Positions 10,406 through 23,200 of a stretch of 64,000 nucleotides of DNA are shown piece by piece. Numbering within the stretch: the stretch's first letter is position 1; each line of letters begins with the position of its first letter. The translations under genes were made by a program, and so were the position numbers. The notes under the pieces were generated by a model that was not told the DNA's origin, searched no databases, and saw only the letters and a list, made by a program, of their open reading frames with translations. The stretch is from Buxus sempervirens (taxonomy: Eukaryota > Streptophyta > Magnoliopsida > Buxales > Buxaceae), in the NCBI GenBank assembly GCA_947561395.2, contig OX387193.1:9858001-9922000 (forward strand), in the 5' to 3' direction.

Positions 10406-11884
10406 CAGGAATGCAATTTGGTTCAGTTAAAACCGTGAACCTGATTGGCCTGGGTTTCAAAGCATATGGTTTAGTTTTGGGTTTGAAAATCTATCTAATT
10501 AGGTTTGGTTTGGTTTTGAGTTGATATTTTGATTGGACTTAACAAAACCGAACAGAAACCTGACTTAAAATATGCTTTAATAAAATGGATCAACCTTATA
10601 TACATATTATTGGTCCCAAATTGGTTCTTGCGTGTCACGTGGCCATGGGGACGATGTGTCTTTGTATGGGCGTGCCAGTATCTTTCGATACAATGATTCG
10701 GGTCGGATCCTGACCCCGAGCACCTGTTCTGGATCTAAACTAACGTTGGTCTAGCCGTACTGCAAGTCACCTGTAATAAAATGGATCAGACGATAAAATG
10801 AAGACTATGGATTTGATCTTCGTTTTGGTTCTTATTTGTGTTTGAAAGCAATAGTAAACAATAAAGAAGTATTTTTATTTAGGTATCGGTCGCTCGAAAT
10901 GCCACCGTTAATTACAACAAAGCCTCAAAAGGAAATAAAACAAAAGAAAACCAACTGGGTCGGCAAGACTAGCCTCCCCTGACCTTATAGCCGTGATCAA
11001 AGTATAAGGAAAAGAGGTAGGGGCGGCTGCTAACGAAGTCAATTTTGGGGTTCACCCAGGAGTACTACTTAGCCATTGTCTTAGCAATCACCTGGTCTTG
11101 ACTAAAGATGGTCTCGAGACAGGCTGCTCGTAACCCTATAGCCGTAATCAGAGTATAGGATTAGAAGTCAGGGGGGGCCGCAACCTCCTTGCAGGTGGCA
11201 GGGTCTTTACCTTAACTGGAGTAACTAGTAGCCTAAAGTGTCATTACAACAGGGAGCAGTGAGAGAAGTCCTAAATTATCCTTTCCTGCTACAGTTTGAG
11301 TATAGGAGATTGGATAGTGATCACGGATGATCGAGTTATAATCATAATAACTAGTTGTGATTGAGTGGAGGTTGTCCTCGAGCTCTTCGAGTCAGTGCCT
11401 TTTATAGCGGATTCTAATGGTTGCTACCGGCTCACGTTCGCACGAACTCTGCTTCTGTTCTGGTAGTTATTCATCGGTTTCTTCTTATCCATGTGAGATA
11501 ACTTCTTTGCCACGTTCACAAACTAATAACCTCCTCGTCGTTGCCCAACCGCATCCCCCGTCAATCATGTGTTGATGGTAACATCACCCCTTAAACGTGA
11601 GAGCACGGTTGTCTTATGTGCTTACTTTGCTTCGGCTAAAGGTCTAACCCATGTAGATGCTGATGCGGTCTACCTTATTGAATTAGGCCATGTAGATGCC
11701 ACGTGGCCTCTCCTTATTTGCTGGTCTATGGAGGGTGTAAACACATATACATTATATTTAGTTTTTGGGTTGGAATAATTGGTTCTTAATTTGGTTCAGT
11801 TTGGTTTTAGATTAATAGTCACGAACATCAATTTGGTCTTCGGTTAATGTCAACCCAGACCAGACCAAACCGAGTTGCACCATA
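10406..11884. mobile_element. GGTTCGG-family TIR element, copy 2, interrupted by a probable solo LTR
   Basis: The left end (AGGAATGCAATTTGGTTCAG) and right end (CGAGTTGCACCATA) form the family's imperfect inverted repeat. The body aligns by eye with copy 1: a ...GAGTTGATA... stretch, then ...ATATGCTT..., then the segment where a foreign block of about 1.1 kb begins. After that block the family sequence resumes (TTTTTGGGTTGGAATAATTGG). Confidence 0.65.
10608..11743. mobile_element. probable solo LTR
   Basis: This block of about 1.1 kb is more GC-rich than its surroundings and begins and ends exactly where GGTTCGG copy 2 is interrupted. CATAT occurs immediately before it (10603-10607) and after it (11744-11748), a 5-base duplication typical of LTR elements. 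The right end is ACA; the left is TATTGG, which would be canonical TG with one G-to-A change. It contains no long coding frame and two related internal motifs (CTTATAGCCGTGATCA and CTATAGCCGTAATCA). The superfamily is unknown. Confidence 0.55.
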
Positions 11885-12270
11885 GTAGCGACCACGGTTT
11901 GAAATCCTAAAAATAATACCCGTATTCATCATGATTAGAATTATAAATGGGTGGGATTTGGTTCGGATCTATCATGATCGAAATTCAAAATCCGAATAAG
12001 TTAATATCCAAATCCGGTTAAATATCCAATTGATCCTTTATATATGTTGTAGAATTCAAATTTAAATATATTTTTAAAATCCATATTGATTTTAAATCCG
12101 ACAATAAATCTGAAATTTGATTAAGTGGTTTATTTTTAACACTAGTCCACAAAATAGTACGATGACTCTAAAATATTATACCTCTACAAAAGCTAATTTA
12201 ACAACTTTAACCCTAGAGTTTTTATAATGCATGCATACAACTATATAGAAGGCCTAATAGGTCTTAAGAA

Positions 12271-12458
12271 TCTATACTATTAATAAAGAGAAAAGGGAGG
12301 AATATTCCCACAAGATTCTGGCCCCCTTTTTCTTTTCCAAACATTGTCCTACCCTGAACAAAATAATCCCCCCATTATTTTAAACATGTTGTAACTACCT
12401 CAAGCTGTTTATCTAAGTGGGCACACGTTTTCTACGCACGTAACGCGTACACCCCTAA
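12271..12458 (+). mobile_element. short non-autonomous Helitron A
   Basis: It begins TCTATACTATTAATAAAG and ends CCCCTAA, the TC...CTRR pattern of Helitrons. It is preceded by A and followed by T, as expected for insertion between A and T without target duplication. A 5-base stem (TACGC/GCGTA, loop 7) lies six bases before the end. Length is 188 bases with no coding capacity. Confidence 0.75.
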
Positions 12459-12526
12459 TATAAAATAATCAGTAAGATATTTATCGAATATATGCAAATC
12501 TAGGTTTGAATCTAAACAAATCCAAA

Positions 12527-12771
12527 TCTATACTATTAGTGAAGAGAACTGGAATAATATTCCCCTAAATTCTAGTCCTCCCTTTTCTTTTTAAAAGATT
12601 TTCATTCACAAATGAAAAAATCCCTAGCTATAACGACTCCGCCACAACTCGCTAACTTATGACTTTACAAATTATCATATCAACATAACCGAACCGCATG
12701 GATTTGAACTCTTGCTGAAATTGTATCTAAGTGGGTCCCACGTGATTTACTACACGCATGCAATCCCCTAG
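12527..12771 (+). mobile_element. short non-autonomous Helitron B
   Basis: It begins TCTATACTATTAGTGAAG and ends CCCCTAG, flanked by A and T. A small stem (CGTG/CACG, loop 8) sits about 12 bases before the CTAG end. Its start and its AATATTCC...CCCTTTTCTTTT interior match Helitron A, so the two belong to one family. Confidence 0.75.
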
Positions 12772-13549
12772 TATTACATGAAGCTAATAGATCTATTTGG
12801 AGATCCATATTCCACCCATTGGCAACTATAAATCATGATGTTGTGGCCAATATTTCAAACATCGGAACTAACAACAAAAACACTCTACAGCGATGTACAC
12901 AAAATTTAGGAAAAAGGAAAACGAAATGAAACTAGGTGGTGTGACATGGCTCCTTTGAAACCTTTCGCGCATTTTTATATCAAATTAGTTTGACGAAGAT
13001 GGTGGCTAGCATCCAATGGTTAGGACTTTTTCTTGTTACAAATGTGCAGTGTGTTATAAATCCTCCATAATGGATGGATGACCATTCATCTTCTATTAAT
13101 CCTTCATAATGAGTGAATATTCATCTTCCCACCTCTTCAAATTTCACCATCAATAGACTTGGTATTTCTTGGAATTTCTAACCTTTGAAATTCTTTAGTG
13201 AATCTTTCATCTATTATATGTTTACATTCATTTACCTTTTTCTTTTCATATTCTTGTAATTATAACTCTAAGTCTATAAAAGGGGATATTGAGGAGAATA
13301 AAATATACACAGAAATAAGAAAGAAAATAATAAATCACATAAAGGAACGAAAAGTACTAATATTTCTGAAGAACTACTTTCTTGTAATATTATGTTTTAT
13401 TTTGTTTTCTTCTTCTTTCTTTCACAATATTTTTTTTCTTTTGGTACGTTGAAAAAACCTCAACCGTTTGAATGCTAAAAACAGATGCACGAGAACATTG
13501 CCGAGAATGTTCATGAGACGGTTTCATCTGGTGCCACTTAGTAGTACTA

Positions 13550-13815
13550 GCGTGAAACGTGCGGATGGATGCCTGTTTCAACAGGGGAACACTTCGCAAA
13601 ACATATCCCACCCCATCGTTTCATGGCATGCCGAATTCTCACTTTAGAGAAAATGCATCATGTTCATCCCCATCCAATTTATTTCAAAGCATCTTTGGTT
13701 GAAAGCATTTCATCTAGAGCAAAAATACAGTGGCTCCGTGAAACCACCGGCTGGGATGGAGGTTGGATGTGGGAGGCCCAATTCCTGACATGGGCATCAT
13801 CCATGCGTTTCACGC
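13550..13815. mobile_element. foldback MITE just upstream of the MEE44-like gene
   Basis: The ends are perfect 10-base inverted repeats (GCGTGAAACG and CGTTTCACGC), and similarity between the inverted halves extends inwards for about 70 bases with mismatches: GGATGGATGCC, then CATCCCA..., then GTTTCA in both. A related single arm occurs at about 60365-60480. It ends about 310 bases upstream of the MEE44-like start codon, so it may lie in that promoter. Confidence 0.65.
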
Positions 13816-14128
13816 GGGCACCTGAGCCGCACCGGGTGAACCGCTGTCGCTTTGGTCTCGTCAGGTTAGGCGTTTGAAAACGAAACGAGATCAGGTACTT
13901 GCACTTGAAATAAAGCTTCTGATGACCAACCAATGAGAGTAGAACAGCTGTTCCAACGGTCATACCAGTTACATTGAAGAACACGTGTTCTATCTCCACT
14001 AACAAGGTATAGAGAACTTCGCTCGAAAGGAACACGGGAATCTAATCCCTGGAGGCATACAAATCCGACTCACAACTCCCCGGAGGTGGGAAGGAAGACA
14101 CAGCGGCAAGAGCTTCATCGAATCGTTC

Positions 14129-17100
14129 ATGGATTCCAAGCAGTTGATCGACTCACTCACGGCTCACATCGCTCTCTACCACTCTTCTTCCTCTCTCTCA
14201 ACCTCTCAGTCTCAACCTCCTTCCGCAAACCCTAGAGCTTCGATTCTCCGTTGGTTCGCATCTCTCGCGGTTCACCAACGACAATCCTATCTCACCATCG
14301 TCGATGCGAAATTCACAGAGATCCTCCTTCAAATGCAGCGCAAGATCCGTCAGAACGGTCACGGTTTCTTCATAATCCTTCCCGATCTTCCATCTCGTGA
14401 TCGTCCCTCGCTGCCTAGCCTCTGTTTCAGAAAATCGCGAGGTTTATTAGCTAGGGCTAGCGCATCGGACGAGTTGGAACGGTCGGTGTCGCGTGCGGTT
14501 CGGATGTTCGGTTCGAGGGAGGGAGAGAGAGTGGAGGAATGTTCGTGTTCTGTGAGTGTTATTGATACGGTTACTGTTTCTGAGGAATTTGTGAGAGATT
14601 TGGACCGTTTTGTTGAGGTTATGGATAGGGTTTCTAATGGAGGATTTCTGAGGGGCGAGGACGCTGCGTTGGGCTCTAGTTGGGAGGAATTGCCATGGTT
14701 GAAGGCGAAAGGGTATTACAGTATGGAGGCTTTTGTCGCCAACAAGTTGGAGCTGGCTTTGAGATTGGCTTGGTTGAACTGTAATGGAGGGAAAAAGAAA
14801 GGAGCAAAGTTGAAAGAGAAGACGAGCGCTGCAGGTGTGGCTGCGAACGTTTACTGGAGGAAGAAGGGGTGCTTGGATTGGTGGACCGGGTTGGATCTTA
14901 GTGTGAGAAAGAAGGTACTTCGGATGAGCTTAGGCAAAGCAGCCAAATCTCTGGTACTTTTCAGAACTTGGCTCTTCAATATGGTCTTCATTCTTCCTTT
15001 TTCGATGCGACATTTCAAGCCTCCAGAAATGTGATTAAAATGCCAAATGGTTCTTAGTTCTGTTCAAAAAAATGATGAAAGTGTTATCATGTTGTAAAAC
15101 AGAGAGACGTTTTTAATGCCAGATTTTTAGGCATTATTGGAGCACAAATTCTTAAGGAAAGAGCATTTCTACTGTGGCTGGAAGATTTTAAAACTTACAA
15201 GTACTCTTTTTTTCCCTCAACATTACAATCTGATCAATGGTTAGGCAAAATATTATTAACTTCTTTTGTAAAAACCATTAAAGACCAGCTGATCTAAAGG
15301 AAATTCAATCATGCTTTATCTTGTCAAGGATGTATCCATTGATTGACAAATATTTGAGCGTCAAATCTTGACCAAATCCTTTTCTGCTGCATTAAAAATG
15401 ATCCTGTTCAAAAGTGCGCTTCCAAATTCTGATTGTTTATAAAATAGAAGGAAATACACGGTCTTACGCCCTCTTCCTTGAATTATGTACAACTGGGATT
15501 AAGTGATGCAGGGGAAAGTATGTTATTGTACTATTTTCTTGTTCATGTCATTTATTGGGATATATCTGGAGAGATGAGCAGGAGGATCTTTGAGGGTGTG
15601 AGAGTTAAAATCTGATACATTTTGTAGAGAGTGACAGTTATGACAGCCCAAGCAGCTAGTGTTAGGGATTGTTGTGTCAAATATTTTGAGTGGACCACAA
15701 TAGCATATTGAGCACCTCACATGGACTATGGAGCAAGTATGCATTTTACGGTGGTCTCAAGAGACTGGGTTTTCAACTCTAATTTTGGTGGCTACTCTTT
15801 TGGAAGCTTTGGGCCTTTAAGGATTGAAGTTTTTGGAGATTATGATGACTACATCGTACATGCATTTCTGGGACCTAGTTTAGAGGGTGGCAGGCTAAGA
15901 TGTTTGCCTTAATGATGGGCATGATGCAGCAAGATCTTTATGTATTAGTATTAATGTAATGGAGGGGGATTAAGCTACATTTGTATCTTGACCGGCTACT
16001 TCTTGGAGTTGGCTGTGGAGGTAGCACACAAGGTCCAGTTGGCTGGATCAGTCTCTTGAGAGAAATTTATTGTATCTCTTTTGAGGTGTGGTACATAAAG
16101 AATTATTAAAGATACCAAACTTTTTATTCTTGCTATAAATTGGACAACTTCTTACTTGTGATCTTTGAATCCTCTTTTGTATGTTTCTTCCCAACTGAGC
16201 CTCAATGCATCCTGCTTCCGGCGAAGAATTTTGCACCTTTCATGTTAAATTCTGAAAAAAATCAGGTTTTGGCAGCATGGAATTGCAGCAGAGGAGGATC
16301 GCGGTATGAGATTCTATGAAACCTGTCACTAGCGGCAATTATATGGTCGCTACAGAAACAGAGGAATAGGAGAATTTTGTATGATATAATATCTCGCTGA
16401 CCATGGGCTTTATTGGAGTCTTCTATTAGCTGTCTTATGCATTTGGCATCTAGTAGGGAATCATGCAAAGGGTTAGAACGTCCAGAGTTTCTTAATTGTG
16501 AAAATTTTCTAGATTTGTAGGTGCTGGTCCTTTTTGCTGCTCCAGTACGCTTTTCTTGTACTTGTATTGCCTATTTGGGCTGCCTTCACTTTACCCACAT
16601 CTTTAAGACCTGAATTTACCTACCTTCTTAAGGATAATGTGGTGTCACATTCGTTGTTGAAGCTTAAAGCAGTGGCATAATCAAATAAATAGAAATCTTG
16701 TGCATCAGGAACTTAGAGTGTCTGCATGAGCCATCATATCTTGATTATAATAACAAGGAAAAATAAATTTTACATGCACATCCAAAGTGCCAGCAACAAT
16801 TCTGGTTTATTTTGTAAATTGCATGAAGAAAATGGAACCACTTGCAAATTAGAGGGTGTCAGTGCAAGAGTAGGGAAGAATCAGTATCTCACCTACTGAT
16901 TCGCTGTTCTGTGGCCAGCAAACTATAGACATCAATTATTAAGAGGTTGGGTTCAGCCAAAAAAAGCTCAGGGTTGTTCTAGAAGTATGGAGTTCAAAGA
17001 ATCGTAAGTCAGGGTAGTGTTTGGCGTGCCACCGAAATTCCCATTTTTTTGAGTTTGCGATGCATTTCGTAGGAGGAAAATCGCCGATTTGCATTTCTAG

Positions 17101-17170
17101 CAATTTTTCACAGCGTGCTGGCGAAATGAGGGGGGTGCAGAGCGAAACAAGGCGAAACCGGCTGTTTTTT

Positions 17171-17206
<36 letters not shown>

Positions 17207-20200
17207 CGGGGACGCAAATTTATTTCATTTTAATTGGCGATTTTTGACTGGTAATGGAAGCATAGGGGTGGAAGGATGGAAAAACAATGAGGGATATGAT
17301 ATGGAACATAACACCGGCAGCTATCTCTTGGGTCATTTAGGGTGAAAGGAGTCTCAGAATTTTCAAGGATTCAGAAAGGGAATTCACATATTTGGGTCGG
17401 GCGGTATTGAAACTAATGTATAGGTGGTTGGCGGAGAGTCCCACGATGGTGAATGTGTCTCTTGAAGTTTTCTTGATATATCAGATATTCTGATATAGGT
17501 GGATATTAGGAGATGGCGGCATCTTAATCGCTGCTTCTTCTAGAGTTCACTGGAATCGCTGCTGTTTTCTGTTTTTTAGGTGGATATTAAGTACATAGCA
17601 CACAAATTGTGTCTTGGGTACACAATTTGTGTACTATGTACTTAATATTCTATGCTAATTAATGAATCATATTTACATATCCAAAAAAAATGGTGATTTT
17701 TGGCGTCGTGTTGGCAAAATTTGGTGAAGCTTCCCCAAAATTAAAAAAACTCTAGTTTTTGTCGTTGTTGATTTTTCTAGCGTTTGTTGCCGAAATTTCG
17801 TTTCGTAGCTTTGTCAGCACACCCATCGGCACTGAAACGGTAAACCTTTAGTTAGGGTTGGCTATGTTATGGAATGTGGCTCCTGCTGCTATTTCATGGA
17901 CGACTTGGGGAGAGAAAACTGGAGAAGCTTCCGCAATAAGGAGAGAAGGGTGGAATCATTGGAGCGAATGATTCTAAGGTTCATGTATTGGTAGTCTTAT
18001 TCGTCTTCTATATTCTCCACCTCTATCTTGGAATCTTACGTGGAAAATTTTCTTACTTGCAATTGTTTCTCAGATTTAGTGGGTCTTTGTCTTTAGACAG
18101 TAGGCTGTCTTAGATCTTCCCTAGTCTAGCAGTACACTGTTTGTATACTCTATATGTATCTATCTTTTTCTATCAATATATTCCCTCTTATTACCGATCA
18201 AAAAGGATTTTTTTTTCTTCATGCAGTTTCTGTCATCTCTATAAAAAACAAAAATTACCTGTAATTCTTTCATGGCATGAGATTTCAAATTTCATGACAG
18301 CAGTATAATATGTCATTCTTGATGTCTCCATGTGATTAAAATCTTCATTCTTTTACATTGAAGCGTGTTCAGAAAATAGGAAAATAAAGAAAGTAGTAAT
18401 GCTAGTACACTATACTGTTTGTATAATTCAAAAGGAAGAGGAACTCTTACTAATATGGGGAGCAGTATCTCGGATTTGCCTTATCATGTATGTAATGTTT
18501 TAGTTGGAGGAATAGAAAGAAATGAACAAATAGAAGCAAGAGTTTTACTAAATTCTAGCATTGTGTCTCTGTCAAATAATCGGTGATTCCAGTACCACAT
18601 TAATCTTAGTGATTTCATCAGTTTTGGAGGGTAACACAAGATTCATTCCACTTACCTCAACTGTTTCCATTTCACCATGCAATATGGATAATCTGGATAT
18701 ATGCAATTTGATTTATTTGTGGAAGAATCTGCAGTGGTCTCAAGTTATATTTGGTGCTTGCATAGTTACTTCTAAACTATCCTCCATGTTCCGCAAATGA
18801 GCTGTCGGATGGGTTATGTTTCTTCACAGTTGATTCTTTCTTCTTTACAGTAATAGTGTAGGTTTGTTACTGGTATATGATTTTCAGATTGCAATCAGCT
18901 GCTATTTACTGTTTTTAGTTCTAGCAAACTTCAGTTTTCTAACCAGCATTAAACCTAATTTTATAAATTGTAAGTTGACAGACAAATGAGATTTTGAAGG
19001 GAGAAAATAGCACCTTGGATGATGATGCGTGGCTCTACAGATCAGAACAACCTCTTATATGCAACACTAATCTATCATGGAGGAAACCCATTCTAAAGTT
19101 GTCAGGAAATGATGCAGAATTCAGCATGGCCGTTATTCATGCTCCAGTTTGCAGAAAACCTACTTATTCGGTTAATATCCTCAACTCCTTGGTCATTCTT
19201 CAGGGTATCTCTGCCATGATATTATCATTTCCAGATAGCGAGTGTGAGGAGAAACTTTTTTTCAGTACATTGGATTCTGTCTGTACCATTTCAGATTCTA
19301 TATCCAGGAAACTCCGAGGATTACTTATGTTTGTTTCACTTGATTGTACAAAACTTGAACTTCTAGGAGAGGGGAATCCCTCTCAAAAAAAATCCAAAGA
19401 GAAGACTGGTGTAATTAATCACAAACGGAAGGCAAAGAATCGTAATAAGAACAAGTTAAAATCTTCATGTATTTCATCTGCAACTGGTTTTTCAGTTCCT
19501 AAACCTCTAGAGGTATCATTCTCTTTCACAATCTATTGTCAAGTCTTTTCTTATAAATAAAGTGGCATCTTGGGAGTTGAAAATTAATGTTTCAAGGGAT
19601 TAATTCTAGGAGCAAGGATGTCAAATACCATACAGAGAAGATGCAGATGTGATGGAGGCTAATGGGACGGCTAGTATGCTTGAGGGAAAGGGTCTTCATG
19701 GGGAGTTATTATCAGGAGTTGAGATGGTAAAAAGAACTCCTTCATATGATCTCTTTTCTTTGTAGTCAATCATTTGAATTGCTTTCTAACTGTTCTTCTC
19801 TGCCTTTAGGAACATGCCAAGGGATTGGTTAATAGAAAAGATGCCAAAGGATTGGTTGATAGAAAAGATTCCAAAGAATTGGTTGATGGAAAGGTTCAAA
19901 ATTTTGGAAAGAAGAGCAAGAAAGAAGATATTAGGCGGAAAAAATCTTGTTTGAAAGGATCATCTGCAATAGAACATTCTGGAACGGAAATTTTTCAGGC
20001 TACCACTCACTTTGCCACTTGCCATAGTGAGGTTGCTGAATCTAGTTGTTTGGCTGATGCTTCAACTGTTCTACCCAATGCAATTTCATATGCTGGTGAA
20101 ACTGAGAATCTTACTCGAAATTCAAGCTCTTGTAATTCTACTAACAAGCTTAATATGGAAAATGACACCAAAGTGGTACGAAACTTTGGTAGAGATTCTG

Positions 20201-23200
20201 CTGTTGGTACTGTCGAAGATAACTGTCATATTGGGTCGGGATGTTCTCACTTGTTGAACAGAGAAGTTAGAAGTCAAATTGTTACTTCTGGCAAAGAGAC
20301 TCGTGGTCGTACATTAAATCCTTATATAGCATCTCCTGTTAAGCCTGAAACAGAATTTGATGATCTTCCTAGCAACATGGAGCATAGGAACCAAACTTCT
20401 CTGCCATTAAGTGACTCTACTTCTGAATCCAAAGCTATTAAAGTGGAAGCTACTGAAACAAAAGAGGAAAACCTCCAAAATCTGAAGAAAAAAAGTGGAA
20501 ATTACTACACTTATGGCCCATGCTCTTCAGGTTGCACATCATATGAGTGGCCAAGTGTAGCTCCTGTTCATTTTCCATCTGTCAATTCACAGCATCTCCC
20601 TGTGGCCACAGATAGATTGCATCTAGAAGTCGGTTATGACTGGCGTCATCAATTTCACCATTCCTTTGTGTCTACGGGGCATCAGGGAATAAATCATTCA
20701 GTGGAAGGTAGTGGATGCAGCCGGATCATGTCTATGCCGATGAGTTTAGATTGGCCCCCGATGGTACGGAGTGTCAGTAGATTGACACCATCAATGACTT
20801 TTAACTATGATTCTGGATTTATTCCAAGGGTTCAGTCTTCTTACAGGCATGGTTTGACAGCACAAGGTTTGCAACTTAATGGAACAACAATTGAGGATGA
20901 GAAGAAGTATTATGGGGATTTGATGGATTTATGTGACTTAACAAACACACCAGAACCGACAGATGAAAGCGAGAGCCATTGGATATCAGAAGAAGAATTT
21001 GAAGTGCATGCATTTTCTGGGAGAGATTATAATCAGTACTTTGGTGGCGGGGTGATGTATTGGAATGTTTCTGATCATCCAGGAACAGGTTTTTCTCGCC
21101 CTCCTTCCCTGAGTTCTGAAGATAGCTCCTGGGCATGGCGGGAAGCAGAGTTAAACAGGACTGTTGATGATATGGTGAATGGTTTGACTTCTCCACCAGC
21201 TGCTCCTTTTTGTTCTCCGTTTGATTCCTTGGGACCTGGACACCAGACCCTGGGCTATGTTTTGCCAGGAAATGATGTACCAGGAAAAGTATTGCACTCC
21301 TCTTCAACAGTGACTGATGTAGGGTCAGAAGATAATGTCTCTGGATCGTTCTCAAATCCATCTGGTAGTCTTATCGAAGGGCAGAATGGCGATTCACTTC
21401 CTTACCCCATTTTGCGGCCAATCATTGTTCCAAAAATGTCAAGAAAGGGTTCCAGGTCTGAGTTCAAGCTGAGTAATGGTCATAAAAGTCCATGCATTCC
21501 TCATTCTAGGCGGGAGCAACCTCGGATTAAGCGAGCACCATCACCTGTGATGCTTTGTGCTCCACGAGCACCACGTCCACCTCCACCTTCCCCTGTAGGT
21601 GAATCTAGAAAACAGAGAGGCTTCCCAACTGTAAGGTCCGGTAGCTCTAGCCCAAGGCACTGGGGCATGAGAAATTGGTTCCTTGATGGAAAAAATTCTG
21701 ATGAAGCTCGACTTTGTGTGGATGGACCTGAAGTTATTTGGCCTTCATGGAGAAACAAAAGCCTATCAGCTACCACAATGATTCAGCCTCTACCTGATGC
21801 TTTGCTGCAAGATCACTTAATTGCCATGTCTCAACTAGCACTTGAACATGAACATGTAAGTTTTTTAATTGCTCTCCAAATATTTCAGACATTTCAGTTC
21901 TTATGCATGTAAGTGGATTATTATCTTGTGTTAACAGCCAGATGTTGCGCTTCCTCTGCAACCTCCAGACTTGTTGAGTTGCCCTGCTCATAAGATGGCT
22001 CTTCCTTTGATGCATGGTCTCCTTCATGATGAAATTGACTCTTTTTGTAAACAGGTATGAAACACGAATAGTGATTTTAGTTGTTTCTTTTCTGATTATT
22101 GTTACCAATATCTGCATATAAATTATTTATTGGACTCTTGTAATTTTAAACGTTTATTTTCTTTCTCTTAAGCAAATTTGTCACGAAAAATGATTGTATC
22201 CTATTTTGGAATCTAAGGTTGCTGTGGAGAATTTTATTAGAAAGCCTTATGTTAACTGGGCTGTCAAGAGGGTCGCACGTTCACTCCAAGTCCTATGGCC
22301 CCGATCCAGGACAAGTGTCTTTGGTTCAAATGCAACTGGTTTGGCCCTTCCAACTAGTGATGTGGATCTTGTAGTTTCTCTTCCTCCAGTGAGGAATTTG
22401 GTAAGAATGAGACTGATGAAATTTCTAGGTATTACTTCTGGCTCTATGCTAGTGCCTTATATATGAAAAATTTACAGCCATTATTATTTGCTAGGAACCT
22501 ATTAAAGAAGCTGGAATCTTGGAGGGTCGCAATGGTATTAAAGAGACCTGTCTTCAGGTATATTGACATTCACATTCAACGGTGTTGGCTCCTTGACACT
22601 GATCATTAAATACATGATTGCCGCTTAAAACTGTCATCTATTGATTATTGAAACTTTGATTAGCTCTATAAAATGAGAATGCATCTGATTATCCTTTTTG
22701 TAATGTATTGTCACCTACATGCAACATGCAAGATAACAACTGAGTTTGAGAGACCACTACAGACTCAGTATTAAAACCCTTTTTTTTTTGTGAAGAGTGG
22801 CATTAAAACCTTATAACAATAGCTTCCAAGCCAACATAAACTCCAGCCACATCTGAATTTTAGTGATGAAGTCAATGTCTATTAACTGCCCAGCTTAAGT
22901 GGATGGAGTTACCAATAAGATCTTGAGCCATTATAACTCCACAACTCTTAACCCATGGCTCCATATTCAGATTTTGTGCTCCATCTTTCTTTAACTATCT
23001 GTTTCTTGCTTCTCCTAGTAATAAGGTTTCCAACTATAAAGGTGCAGTACCTTATAGGAGATCATTAATCATCAATAAAACCTGCTAGCTTGCATCTGTG
23101 AAAGCTTCAACCCTCAAATGACCATATGGTTAGATAACAATAACCTTTCTCTACAGATCCTTTAAGTTATCTTAAACTCTGCTTATCTGCTTCTTGATGA

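Larger units (their letters stand above)
8678..13549. other. intergenic transposon nest between the SPX and MEE44-like genes
   Basis: No host gene is visible on either strand. The interval holds two GGTTCGG-family elements, each interrupted by a younger insertion, two short Helitrons and AT-rich filler. Parts not separately listed (8678-9055, 10054-10405, 11885-12270, 12772-13549) contain no feature I can name. Confidence 0.7.
14954..18981 (+). other. intron 1 of the MEE44-like gene with transposon debris
   Basis: This 4.0 kb intron joins codons for ...GKAAKSL to TNEILKG... in phase 0. It contains two L1 3'-end fragments, a foldback hairpin and a 34-base G tract. From about 15000 to 16900 I see no recognisable element. 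Confidence 0.8.

Noticed and set aside
13198-13452. 84-codon Phe/Ile-rich frame upstream of the MEE44-like gene
   Set aside because: AT-rich composition explains it; no start context, splice sites or family similarity.
16939-17233. Overlapping Pro- and Gly-rich open frames on both strands
   Set aside because: They exist only because the G homopolymer reads as polyglycine or polyproline; no family similarity or splice context.
20876-21776. Minus-strand frames opposite MEE44-like exon 4
   Set aside because: Shadows of the long, better supported plus-strand exon 19810-21855.
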